A stretch of 6,878 bases of DNA from Fidelibacterota bacterium (GTDB taxonomy: Bacteria; Marinisomatota; Marinisomatia; Marinisomatales; UBA1611): NCBI GenBank assembly GCA_002694025.1, contig NZKX01000062.1, positions 1 through 6,878 of the forward strand, in the 5' to 3' direction. Below, piece after piece: positions 1-6,878 of the stretch (positions are counted from its first letter, which is position 1; the number at the start of each line of letters is the position of its first letter). The notes below the pieces were generated by a model that worked only from the letters and a program-made list of their open reading frames with translations, searched no databases and was not told the DNA's origin. A program made the translations under genes and the position numbers.

Positions 1-44
1 ATGTGAGGTGGATCAAATGTTCCACCGAAAATGCAAATTCTCAT
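1..44 (-). CDS. nadD: Nicotinate-nucleotide adenylyltransferase, N-terminal 14 codons only (cut by window edge)
   Basis: Reading the minus strand from the ATG at 44-42, the 14 complete codons give MRICIFGGTFDPPH, and the next codon begins AT. GGTFDPPH is the N-terminal nucleotide-binding signature of the NadD nucleotidyltransferase family, and the final His is the first His of its HxGH motif. NadD adenylates nicotinate mononucleotide to deamido-NAD in cytoplasmic NAD synthesis. The start shares one base with the TAA of the bamD-like gene (TAATG), so it appears co-transcribed and coupled. There is no clear Shine-Dalgarno upstream (the preceding bases are AACAACAATA). Only the start is visible. 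A related adenylyltransferase such as CoaD is possible, but CoaD normally reads GSFDPxTxGH, so NadD fits better. Confidence 0.85.
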   Translation of the reverse strand, partial: MRICIFGGTFDPPH

Positions 45-46
45 TA
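42..46 (-). other. TAATG stop/start overlap between bamD and nadD
   Basis: The bamD stop TAA (46-44) and the nadD ATG (44-42) share one base. This fixes the nadD start and places nadD in the same transcription unit as the envelope genes. Confidence 0.8.
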
Positions 47-796
47 TTGTTGTTTAAGCAATTTAGACCTAATTTGATCTACAGCCGAATTAGCTTCGTC
101 ATAAAGATGATTTTCAGCAAGGTTTTTCTTATTTGATAAAAGAAAAGAAGATGCATCTTCAAACTCTCTATTTTTAGCTAGAGCTATGGCCATTTCCTTT
201 ATAGATGGAGCTAGGAATGATGTATCATAAAACTTGTCAAGTATGATTTGAAAAGACAATTTTGCAGAATCATATTCCTCCATTTTCATGTATAGAACTC
301 CAGTTTCAAAAGCTTTTTTTGCTAGCTTATTTCTTAAATTATTAATAGATGACAAAACATTATCTAGTAGAATTGAATTAGGATAGTCATCTAAAAACTC
401 CTGATACCTTTCTAGGGCTTTATGTGTGTACTCTTGATCATGATAATACTTAGGTGACTCAATTCTGTAGGCTTCACATATTTTAAACCTCGCATCCTCT
501 ACAAAGGGACTATACCCCATTTTCCTTGTAAGCTTTTCATACTCAGCTATAGCAAGTAAATATTCCTTATTGCGGAAATATGATTCACCCAAATAATATT
601 GTGCATCATCTCCAAGATCTGTTCCTGTGCCTCTAATAAGAACATTTCTAAAGTCTGATTGAGCTTGGAGGTACTTTTCAGCTTCAAGATTAAACATAGC
701 CTCGTCAAATTTATTTCTTAGACTGATCTCATCACTGTTCTTTGTTCCAGCACAGGATGTTAGAATTATTAAAAAACTATATAAAATTATTTTCAT
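44..796 (-). CDS. bamD: BamD-like outer membrane assembly lipoprotein (TPR)
   Basis: 250 residues, within the usual BamD size range. The N-terminus MKIILYSFLIILTSC is a lipoprotein signal: lipobox LTSC with Cys15 as the lipidated residue, and Ala16-Gly17 after it, so an outer-membrane destination is plausible. The mature part is alpha-helical with TPR-like repeats at about 27-55, 63-93, 97-136 and 161-190. BamD-like landmarks are DAQYYLGESYFRNKEYLLAI (64-83), the segment PKYYHDQEYTHKALERYQEF (115-134) followed by DDYPNS, and RNKLAKKAFETGVLYMKMEE (155-174) leading to a DT at 191-192. In known bacteria BamD is the essential lipoprotein partner of BamA in inserting beta-barrel proteins. Its start overlaps the upstream stop as TAATG with no strong Shine-Dalgarno, suggesting coupled translation. 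Alternative: another TPR lipoprotein of the BamD/YfiO family with a different partner. No bamA is in the window. Confidence 0.85.
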   Translation of the reverse strand: MKIILYSFLIILTSCAGTKNSDEISLRNKFDEAMFNLEAEKYLQAQSDFRNVLIRGTGTDLGDDAQYYLGESYFRNKEYLLAIAEYEKLTRKMGYSPFVEDARFKICEAYRIESPKYYHDQEYTHKALERYQEFLDDYPNSILLDNVLSSINNLRNKLAKKAFETGVLYMKMEEYDSAKLSFQIILDKFYDTSFLAPSIKEMAIALAKNREFEDASSFLLSNKKNLAENHLYDEANSAVDQIRSKLLKQQ

Positions 797-798
797 TA
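794..798 (-). other. TAATG stop/start overlap between the DUF5683-like gene and bamD
   Basis: The stop TAA (798-796) and the bamD ATG (796-794) share one base. The ten bases before the ATG (GGTCTTTTTA) carry no convincing Shine-Dalgarno, so reinitiation after the upstream gene is likely. Confidence 0.8.
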
Positions 799-1716
799 AA
801 AAGACCAGGCCATTCTTACACCTCCAATACCTAATGGATTTTGAGGGTTAAAAACTAAATTAATGTTTGTTGGGAAATTTGAAGCTTCTTTTAATTTCTC
901 ACTTGCTTTTTTTTGACTATACCAAACGGATTCTATACCAGAAATTACATGATTAAACATCAATACTGTTATGCTATATTTGGCATAGTTTAACATTTGA
1001 TTTGCAACATACCTATCATCAATATAGGACTGTTTTAAAGGAGTTTTGATAATAATCTCAGTACTATCACCTACATTTTTTTCTTCCTTGTACCACTCTT
1101 CTTTTGCATCTTGCCATCCTCCGACAAATTGATCATATTTACCAATATTCTCATAAAAATGCCTATCCCTGACGACTTCGACATCGCCATTTATAACCCA
1201 ATTAATCCATTCGCTATTTTCTAAGCTATCAGAAGAAATATTTCCAAATATGTTTAACTCATTAGCCAAATTTTCAGAAATTACTAACCTTAAGTCATGT
1301 GTACCAGTTAAACTGCCTAATGCTGGAATACTTGCCCATTCTGGATCGTTTGACTCCCATCTATTTAAAACCCAGTCCTCTAAAGTCCAGTAATTGTCGG
1401 CAAAACTTTGGTACTCTTTACGGTAATCTTCGGCTTTGTTTTTGAAATTTCTCCATGCTAAAAGGCTAGTTAATTCCGTACCGAAAAAAAGAGCTGTTTT
1501 CCAAACTGGAGACTGGTTATAAAGCTGACCAGAACCAGGAAGTATCAATGACATAATTAATGGCTTACCTGGATAAATATTCTTTTGATTTTCAATTTTC
1601 ATCAAAGATTCTTTACTTTCTAATAAATTACCTTCAACTAAATTGGTTGTATCTTGAGCGATCAAGTTAGCATGACTTAAGAGTAAAATATTAAAAATCA
1701 AATAGTACTTTGACAT
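796..1716 (-). CDS. DUF5683-like envelope protein with signal peptide
   Basis: 306 residues from the ATG at 1716. This start gives a short signal peptide, MSKYYLIFNILLLSHANLIA, with likely cleavage before Q21. In-frame ATGs at 1728, 1752 and 1767 would prepend a charged stretch and lengthen the overlap with the upstream gene; 1728 remains possible, 1767 is unlikely. A GGA lies 7 bases before the ATG at 1716, a weak ribosome-binding match. Residues ~49-90 contain KPLIMSLILPGSGQLYN (51-67) followed by a hydrophobic segment (TALFFGTELTSLLAW), the pattern I associate with DUF5683 proteins. The middle (95-215) is hydrophilic, rich in Trp and acidic residues. A second moderately hydrophobic stretch is near 237-255 (ITVLMFNHVISGIESVW). 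The C-terminus (GIGGVRMAWSF) is strand-like with a terminal Phe. The biochemical function of DUF5683 is not known to me. Its place between an outer-membrane barrel gene and bamD suggests an envelope role. It ends in TAA, sharing one base with the next ATG. Confidence 0.75.
   Translation of the reverse strand: MSKYYLIFNILLLSHANLIAQDTTNLVEGNLLESKESLMKIENQKNIYPGKPLIMSLILPGSGQLYNQSPVWKTALFFGTELTSLLAWRNFKNKAEDYRKEYQSFADNYWTLEDWVLNRWESNDPEWASIPALGSLTGTHDLRLVISENLANELNIFGNISSDSLENSEWINWVINGDVEVVRDRHFYENIGKYDQFVGGWQDAKEEWYKEEKNVGDSTEIIIKTPLKQSYIDDRYVANQMLNYAKYSITVLMFNHVISGIESVWYSQKKASEKLKEASNFPTNINLVFNPQNPLGIGGVRMAWSF
1691..1716 (-). other. 26-base coding overlap between the peptidase-barrel gene and the DUF5683-like gene
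   Basis: The last 26 bases of the barrel gene, including its stop at 1693-1691, also encode the first codons of the signal peptide of the next gene in another frame. If the start at 1728 is used, the overlap grows to 38 bases. The same DNA thus encodes the barrel's C-terminal beta-signal region (VLFDF) and the next protein's signal peptide. Confidence 0.65.
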
Positions 1717-4654
1717 AAGTTTTTCCATTATTTTTTGTTTTATCAGGTCCATATGAAATACCTTCATTATTAAATTTAGTAATTGGTTGATGATATTCTA
1801 ACTCAATTGCAGTTGGAAAGTTATAAAAAGAAAAACCATTAATCCGCCATTGAATTCCGAATGATCTTTTTATTAAAATATCATTTGGATCCCATGCATC
1901 ACCAATCTGATTAATAAAGCCAAATGTACTATTTTGTATTGTCATCCATCCAACTTTATAATGTTTTTCAGAAAAAACAGGTAGTCTTAATGTTAAATCC
2001 AAAATTAATTTTTTAGTACCTTGAATAGAATAGAATGAATATCCTTTGATGCCTGGTATGCCACCTAAATAAAAATGGAAAAATGAGTCAACTGTATTTT
2101 TATTTATCCAACCCAATTCACCTTTGATCGACATATTCCAATTATTAAAAAAGGGAATTTTTGAATGATAACTGCTTTGAAAATCAAGGCGGAGCAAATT
2201 ATTTGGTTTAAAATCTTCAAGGAGGGTTCCAGCATCCGATAAGTTTAATCCTTCTATAAAATCATTTTTTTCAAAACTTACATTTGAAGAAATTTTAAAG
2301 CCACCGGAAGGATTAATTGAAGATGTAACACCTCTTTTTAATCTATTAAGTGACCAATTCGTGTTTAAAACCCACCCGCGGAAATAATCATATGCTGCAC
2401 CTGCGTCGAGCTTACCATACTCATTTGTCTGAATGGTTTGTTGGATAAAAGCTCTATACCATTGTCGGCTAAGTGAGTGCTCAAACTGACTACCAAAAAA
2501 AGGCTGCTTTATACCTAATCTAAATTGTACAAGTCTGAATTTGATATCGTCTGCTATTTTATAAACATTTCTATAAAGGCTATTATCTGCAGTATTTCTA
2601 GTCAAATAATACGTTTCAAAAAATATAGTTTTATAAAATCTTTTAAAATCCAGTCTAAACATGTAGTCAACATCTTTAATACTATTAATGGAAGCTTCAC
2701 CAAATAATGAAAGCCTATCAATGATTTCACTAGATTGGAAGTAGAATCCAGGCTTTAGAGTATTATAATCATACATCAGCTTTGGCATAATGAACATGTT
2801 TGGAAACTGGTCTTCGTACTTCGTTGCTTTATTTTGATTTAAAGAAACAATCGGCTTTGACAAACCTATATTTTTCCTAAAGTAATTTTTATCATAACCA
2901 ACAAAATTATCATTTATAATCACAGATTCCTCTAAAATTGATATTTTATATCCCCCATCTTGATAAAGTGAAAAAATTATCTTCCCATCTTTTGATATAT
3001 CCGGCATAAATGCTCCTCCTGTTACATTTGAGATATATCCTTCAGTATCATTTTTGGTGTCGATAATATATAGGTTAAAAATTCCACTTTTATCTTTTGA
3101 AAATACCTGGACTCCAGAATTTGGACTAACTACAAGGTTCCTTTCATCGAAAAGGTTATTACTTTTTATTTCAATTATTGTGCTATCTACTAAATCGTAT
3201 TTATAGATTTCTCTGAAGTGATTAAATGTAATATCAAAATTTAAAGAGTGATTTAACTTATTATAATTTAGATGGCTGATCATAGGTCGCTCTTTAAAGT
3301 GTGTTATTTTTTTTAATGAATTGGATTTTGGGTAGTATATGCTTAAGTCCTGTCCCCCATCATAGGTGGATATAAAAGCTATTGTACTATCCTTACTAAT
3401 AAAAACCGGGCTAAATGCTCGGCTATCAGTTGTAAGGCGTTTTTCCTTTTCTGTTTTTAAATTATATGAATATAAATCATAAAATTTGGACCCGTTTTTA
3501 TTGGGATATTTAGGTTTTTTTGAATAATAAATAATTTCCCCATTTGAATGCCAACAGGCAGCTGAACTAACACCTGATTTAATTTTTTTTTCTTCCAAAG
3601 TTTGCAGATCAAAAAGGTACAAAGTAGTCTGCCCAAAATAATCATTTTTTTTATTTGAAAGATATATGAACCTTTTCCCATCAGGGCTCCATTTAGGATG
3701 GATATTTGTCGTGCCCTCACTTAACAGAATTTTTCCATTTATTGGTAAAAGCCTTATGGGCTCAACTAACCTTTCATATCTGGTTTCTAATTCATTCCTA
3801 AAATCATCATAAAGCTCATAGCCTCCTTTTTTATAGGTATTGTACATAGCATTGTCTATAGAAAATTCAAACGGTGATGATAAGTTATGGAAGATCTTCT
3901 TAAATGAATTTGGGCCAAATCGGTTTGCGAGATAATTAGCAAATGCAAAACCTGTATTATAAGTAGTTTCATTACCTATACCTTTTTTTCCAAAAGTATT
4001 AATTTCATTAAAATTCATCATTTTATTAAATATTACCAAATCTCTTAGAACCATGTCTCTATGAGAATCCCAAGTATCCCAGTCTGCATTTTCATACATA
4101 TATTGAGCTGTCCCTTCTGCAAGCCATGGTGGAATAGTTGTACCTGGAATTGGGTAGCTTACTATTGTATTTGGGAACCCATATAAGACATCGGGTCTTT
4201 TTTCTTTTTCATATTGCATGAATTGAAGATATGCTCCTGGGATTTTAGTTCCAGCTTTCATAGCTTTTTGAAGGGAAACAATATGTACAAATTCATGCGT
4301 GATTACATTTTGCAACCATCTGTGGCTACCTCTCAATTCAAAGTCAAGAGGAGTTGCCCATATTTTTATTTTATTATCATAATAGTAAGCCGCGCCATTT
4401 GAATAATCATCAGGGTCAGTTAAAATTATATGAGTTTTTTCTTTTGGATGAAAATCGTAAAAATTTGTTATAGGTCCATAAATAATTTCTGCAATTGAAG
4501 CTGCCTCTCTTGCAGATTTCTCGGTTTCGTCATGAAAATGAACCTTAAAATGTTTCGTTTCAAATGTCTGCCAATTAAACTCTGGATGATTGTACTCAAC
4601 CTGCCCGTATAAAAAGTAAAATATGCTTACCGATAAAAAAAATTTATTTATCAT
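1691..4654 (-). CDS. Outer-membrane fusion protein: HEXXH zinc peptidase (MA-like) + TolB/PD40 propeller + Omp85-like barrel
   Basis: 987 residues from the ATG at 4654. An in-frame TTG one codon earlier also exists, but the ATG overlaps the upstream stop as TGATG and is preferred. A signal peptide spans residues 1-18 (MINKFFLSVSIFYFLYGQ). Residues 25-300 form a gluzincin-like peptidase: HEFVH at 120-124 gives two zinc His and the catalytic Glu, and WLAEGTAQY (177-185) supplies the likely third ligand, E180, as in the peptidase MA group. Residues 305-595 carry propeller blades of TolB/PD40 type (HPKWSPDGKRFIY at 319-331, MPDISKDGKIIF at 550-561). Residues ~615-987 look like an Omp85/surface-antigen barrel: alternating beta strands, LGGIPGIKGY at 863-872 in place of the VRGF/Y motif, and a terminal Phe in YVKVLFDF resembling a BAM beta-signal. 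No POTRA domains are visible. Inferred: an outer-membrane barrel with a protease and propeller on its N-terminal side. Which face of the membrane they occupy and the substrate are unknown. Confidence 0.85.
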   Translation of the reverse strand: MINKFFLSVSIFYFLYGQVEYNHPEFNWQTFETKHFKVHFHDETEKSAREAASIAEIIYGPITNFYDFHPKEKTHIILTDPDDYSNGAAYYYDNKIKIWATPLDFELRGSHRWLQNVITHEFVHIVSLQKAMKAGTKIPGAYLQFMQYEKEKRPDVLYGFPNTIVSYPIPGTTIPPWLAEGTAQYMYENADWDTWDSHRDMVLRDLVIFNKMMNFNEINTFGKKGIGNETTYNTGFAFANYLANRFGPNSFKKIFHNLSSPFEFSIDNAMYNTYKKGGYELYDDFRNELETRYERLVEPIRLLPINGKILLSEGTTNIHPKWSPDGKRFIYLSNKKNDYFGQTTLYLFDLQTLEEKKIKSGVSSAACWHSNGEIIYYSKKPKYPNKNGSKFYDLYSYNLKTEKEKRLTTDSRAFSPVFISKDSTIAFISTYDGGQDLSIYYPKSNSLKKITHFKERPMISHLNYNKLNHSLNFDITFNHFREIYKYDLVDSTIIEIKSNNLFDERNLVVSPNSGVQVFSKDKSGIFNLYIIDTKNDTEGYISNVTGGAFMPDISKDGKIIFSLYQDGGYKISILEESVIINDNFVGYDKNYFRKNIGLSKPIVSLNQNKATKYEDQFPNMFIMPKLMYDYNTLKPGFYFQSSEIIDRLSLFGEASINSIKDVDYMFRLDFKRFYKTIFFETYYLTRNTADNSLYRNVYKIADDIKFRLVQFRLGIKQPFFGSQFEHSLSRQWYRAFIQQTIQTNEYGKLDAGAAYDYFRGWVLNTNWSLNRLKRGVTSSINPSGGFKISSNVSFEKNDFIEGLNLSDAGTLLEDFKPNNLLRLDFQSSYHSKIPFFNNWNMSIKGELGWINKNTVDSFFHFYLGGIPGIKGYSFYSIQGTKKLILDLTLRLPVFSEKHYKVGWMTIQNSTFGFINQIGDAWDPNDILIKRSFGIQWRINGFSFYNFPTAIELEYHQPITKFNNEGISYGPDKTKNNGKTYVKVLFDF

Positions 4655-4656
4655 CA
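4652..4656 (-). other. TGATG stop/start overlap between the M6-like gene and the peptidase-barrel gene
   Basis: On the minus strand the upstream stop TGA (4656-4654) and the downstream ATG (4654-4652) share the A. The preceding bases (TGTGGTGCAT) offer no clear Shine-Dalgarno sequence. The arrangement is typical of termination-reinitiation, so translation of the barrel gene is likely tied to that of the upstream gene. This junction also favours the ATG over the TTG one codon earlier. Confidence 0.8.
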
Positions 4657-6878
4657 ATGCACCACAGAAATTTTTAAAATATCAGTTTGAGTTTTATTAT
4701 TATTTTTTGTAACAACATGAGCAAAATACATCCCAGGTGATATATTTGATATGTTCCATATAAATTCATTTATCTTGAGTCCGCCTTGGATGGATTCATC
4801 CTTGAAAGATTTAATGAAATACCCAGCTAAGTCATAAATACTAACCTTGACATCTGTCGAATTGTATGTTTCAATTCTAATGGTGCCAAATCCCTCACTA
4901 ATAGGATTTGGATAGCAATAAGCATTATGTAAAAGATTTTTACCTTGGCCATTAAAAGTATAGTTAAGGTCTATCCTCCTAGAATTACCTATGTCTCCAT
5001 GTTCCCTTGACCATTTATTACCCAAAGGGTCTTCATATGAATCAAACTGGTAAATGGTTGATTGGGTAAAAATGCTCCCGAAACCTTGAAATTCACCTAA
5101 TGCGATAAGATTATCTTCCTTAAGAGTTGCAATATTTAACATCTCTCCACCTTTAGAATCAAAAACATGAAGTCTATTGCTATCTCTGGATTTTCCTATG
5201 ATTTCTGGATAGGCATCACCTAGTATATTTTGGGATAAGATAGGAGGAGTGAATTTTATATCTAATGGAAAAGATGGCATTAGAATTAGGTCATGATTAA
5301 ATATATACAGACTACCACTTGTATCTAACGCAATTAGATCAATATTCGCATCCAGATCTACGTCAATTCCAGCAATATAAGAAAAGGTATTTGACTCCCA
5401 TTTATTTAAAAAATCTCCAAATTCTTCAACTTGAATCCCCCTATTATCTAAACTTATTTGATAATTTTTCGGAGAAGCAATCACTCTTTTTTTATAATTA
5501 TTCCATTGTGAAATATTTTTCCAAACAAATCCAGAGGAATCTCCATTCGCTACAGGATACATTAAAGTATCCATTAAAGAAAGTGAAACAAAATTAATGG
5601 AATCTTCCAAAGCACTGTAATTATAAAGATAATGCTTAACTGATTCTTGAAAGTACTCGAAAACATTTATATTTATATTATTTTCATTTTTCTTAAAAAT
5701 TAAATCAAAACTTGGAGAGTCTGTATGATGGAAATATTTTTTTGTTAAATTTTCTGAAGTAAGTTGAAGATACAATGAATCATGCCCACCAATAATATCA
5801 TCAAGGCCATCATTATTAAAATCATATGAAAATTTGTAGTTAAATGTAGAATCAGGAAATGAAGTTGGAATGTAAGAATTGGTTAAAGTAAAGCTCATAG
5901 TATCCATTGCTCTACTGATATCCCCAACCACAATATATGAGTGACTGTAATCATTTGCTTGTGTAGATGGAAAGGTTTCTGGTCCAAAAACAGTTCCTAA
6001 AGTGCTTGAAGAAGGATTTGCAAAACTATACTGACTATTACCTTTAAACCACATGTCACCAAACCATCCTGAAGTGGGATCATTAAAAATATCAAGTGAA
6101 ACAAAACCAATATCCTGGGCTCCATCAGCCTCTTCTAAATCAACGCCTCTAAAAAGCAAATCACTATTAATGCCGTAGGAAGAAATTCTATCATTAATTA
6201 TAGATTCATCTATGTGCCATATAAGAAGGCCTGATTCAGGTAAACCAATATCATAATTAGGGACAAAATTAAAAATTCCATTTGAATCCCTTTCTATACC
6301 GGAAGAATCGAATAGTATTTCCATGTATGATGGATAAGTGTTTGATAATGAATTAGATCCGATCTGGTATCTTAAGGAATCTATACTAACTTTAGGTTTA
6401 ATCCAATTAGACCTAGATTCGATTAAAAAATATTCATCTGATCTTATTGGAATTTTTAAAATTGAATTTTCACTTCTTGCAGGCAATTTATACTCTTTAC
6501 CAAATTCACCTAAAATATAGTTTTCCCATCCAGCATATACTCTTGACCAAGCTGTAGGGGGAGATGGTAATATACCTCGTCCGTTATTGGAGCCTTGATC
6601 CATTAGTCCAAAAATACCAACTCCACTTTCACCTGATTGTATATTCCATAATGGTGGTAGGCCAATAGCAAATCCAATCATTAGGCTGAAGGTTCCTGTT
6701 AATCCATATTGATATTCGCATGGGTCTTCAGCATCACTAAACATTGATTCAGCAATATCATATAATAAATGATTTTGAGTTTCAGGTAGCACAATACCTT
6801 TGTCAATCATGTGATTATCAATACTTATATAAGTTTCTCCTAAATATTCTGTGATCATATCACTATCAATAAATGTTG
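4654..6878 (-). CDS. M6-like (immune inhibitor A-type) secreted protein with T9SS type A sorting tail; 5' end missing, probable pseudo-peptidase
   Basis: The frame stays open to the window edge: six codons (TFIDSD) precede the first Met at 6858. No signal peptide follows that Met, so the true start and export signal lie outside. Numbering from that Met, residues 20-110 resemble the core of M6 metallopeptidases: YGLTGTF at 51-57, GIFGLMDQGSNNGRG at 81-95, PSPPTAWSRVYAGW at 98-111. The M6 hallmark GLLIWHIDE is at 210-218. The expected HEXXHxxGxxD is replaced by LMIGFAIGLPP (59-69), so both His, the Glu and the Asp are lost and only the Gly remains. Residues 340-600 hold degenerate FG-GAP/VCBS-like repeats, with Asp-rich loops at 346-354 (DFNNDGLDD) and 499-508. 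The last ~85 residues (YPNP at 649-652, VSIYDLAGYFIKSF, SPGMYF) match the type A tail that type IX secretion recognises. Inferred: a cell-surface or released binding protein, not an active protease. It ends in TGA, sharing one base with the next start. Confidence 0.85.
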   Translation of the reverse strand, partial: TFIDSDMITEYLGETYISIDNHMIDKGIVLPETQNHLLYDIAESMFSDAEDPCEYQYGLTGTFSLMIGFAIGLPPLWNIQSGESGVGIFGLMDQGSNNGRGILPSPPTAWSRVYAGWENYILGEFGKEYKLPARSENSILKIPIRSDEYFLIESRSNWIKPKVSIDSLRYQIGSNSLSNTYPSYMEILFDSSGIERDSNGIFNFVPNYDIGLPESGLLIWHIDESIINDRISSYGINSDLLFRGVDLEEADGAQDIGFVSLDIFNDPTSGWFGDMWFKGNSQYSFANPSSSTLGTVFGPETFPSTQANDYSHSYIVVGDISRAMDTMSFTLTNSYIPTSFPDSTFNYKFSYDFNNDGLDDIIGGHDSLYLQLTSENLTKKYFHHTDSPSFDLIFKKNENNININVFEYFQESVKHYLYNYSALEDSINFVSLSLMDTLMYPVANGDSSGFVWKNISQWNNYKKRVIASPKNYQISLDNRGIQVEEFGDFLNKWESNTFSYIAGIDVDLDANIDLIALDTSGSLYIFNHDLILMPSFPLDIKFTPPILSQNILGDAYPEIIGKSRDSNRLHVFDSKGGEMLNIATLKEDNLIALGEFQGFGSIFTQSTIYQFDSYEDPLGNKWSREHGDIGNSRRIDLNYTFNGQGKNLLHNAYCYPNPISEGFGTIRIETYNSTDVKVSIYDLAGYFIKSFKDESIQGGLKINEFIWNISNISPGMYFAHVVTKNNNKTQTDILKISVVH

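Noticed and set aside
821..825. GGAGG on the minus strand followed by an ATG, resembling a ribosome-binding site
   Set aside because: It is part of in-frame Gly-Gly codons near the end of the DUF5683-like gene. The ATG after it is an internal Met codon five codons before the stop, and the bamD start at 796 is too far away for normal spacing.
2525..2707. Open stretch of about 60 codons on the + strand
   Set aside because: It lies wholly inside the barrel-encoding gene on the opposite strand, has no recognisable domain and shows no start context; the minus-strand frame is clearly the coding one.
3457..3720. Open stretch of 87 codons on the minus strand in another frame
   Set aside because: It is an out-of-frame shadow inside the propeller region of the peptidase-barrel gene; its Lys/Leu/Ile-rich translation has no domain features.
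4655..4657. TTG as the start of the peptidase-barrel gene
   Set aside because: The adjacent ATG at 4654 gives the same signal peptide one residue shorter and forms the standard TGATG overlap with the upstream stop.
5319..5597. Open stretch of 92 codons on the + strand
   Set aside because: It is antisense to the FG-GAP-like region of the M6-like gene and reflects low GC content rather than coding; the same holds for the + strand stretches at 4214-4402 and 6338-6520.
6856..6858. ATG at 6858 as the true start of the M6-like gene
   Set aside because: The frame continues open to the window edge, no signal peptide follows the Met, and the sequence there already looks like the interior of an M6-type domain.

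Overview
The window is an AT-rich bacterial segment packed with genes on the minus strand only; transcription runs from high to low coordinates. A T9SS-type C-terminal sorting tail, a BamD-type lipoprotein, a DUF5683-like protein and start sites without clear Shine-Dalgarno sequences all point to a Gram-negative member of the FCB superphylum. A Marinimicrobia/Ignavibacteria-like marine lineage fits best, but this is inferred from protein character and cannot be settled from the sequence alone. I see no RNA genes, mobile elements, CRISPR arrays, promoters or terminators, and no gene-free stretch longer than a few bases.

Layout in order of transcription. (1) 6878-4654: the 3' part of a large secreted protein with an M6-like peptidase domain, FG-GAP/VCBS-like repeats and a type A T9SS sorting tail. 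Its 5' end lies outside the window, and its metal-binding motif is fully degenerate. (2) 4654-1691: a 987-residue exported protein that joins an intact HEXXH zinc peptidase domain, a TolB/PD40-like propeller and an Omp85-like outer-membrane barrel. (3) 1716-796: a DUF5683-like envelope protein. (4) 796-44: a BamD-like outer-membrane lipoprotein with TPR repeats. (5) 44-1: the first 14 codons of nadD, recognised from its nucleotide-binding motif and cut by the window edge.

Three of the four gene junctions are one-base overlaps of the form TGATG or TAATG, and the fourth is an overlap of about 26 bases. The five genes therefore look like one translationally coupled operon. Four of the five products are predicted to be exported or in the outer membrane. 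The likely theme is outer-membrane biogenesis or surface proteolysis (a barrel protein made next to a Bam-machine component), with the housekeeping NAD gene nadD at the downstream end. The most notable points are the peptidase-propeller-barrel fusion and the M6-like domain lacking every catalytic and metal-binding residue.
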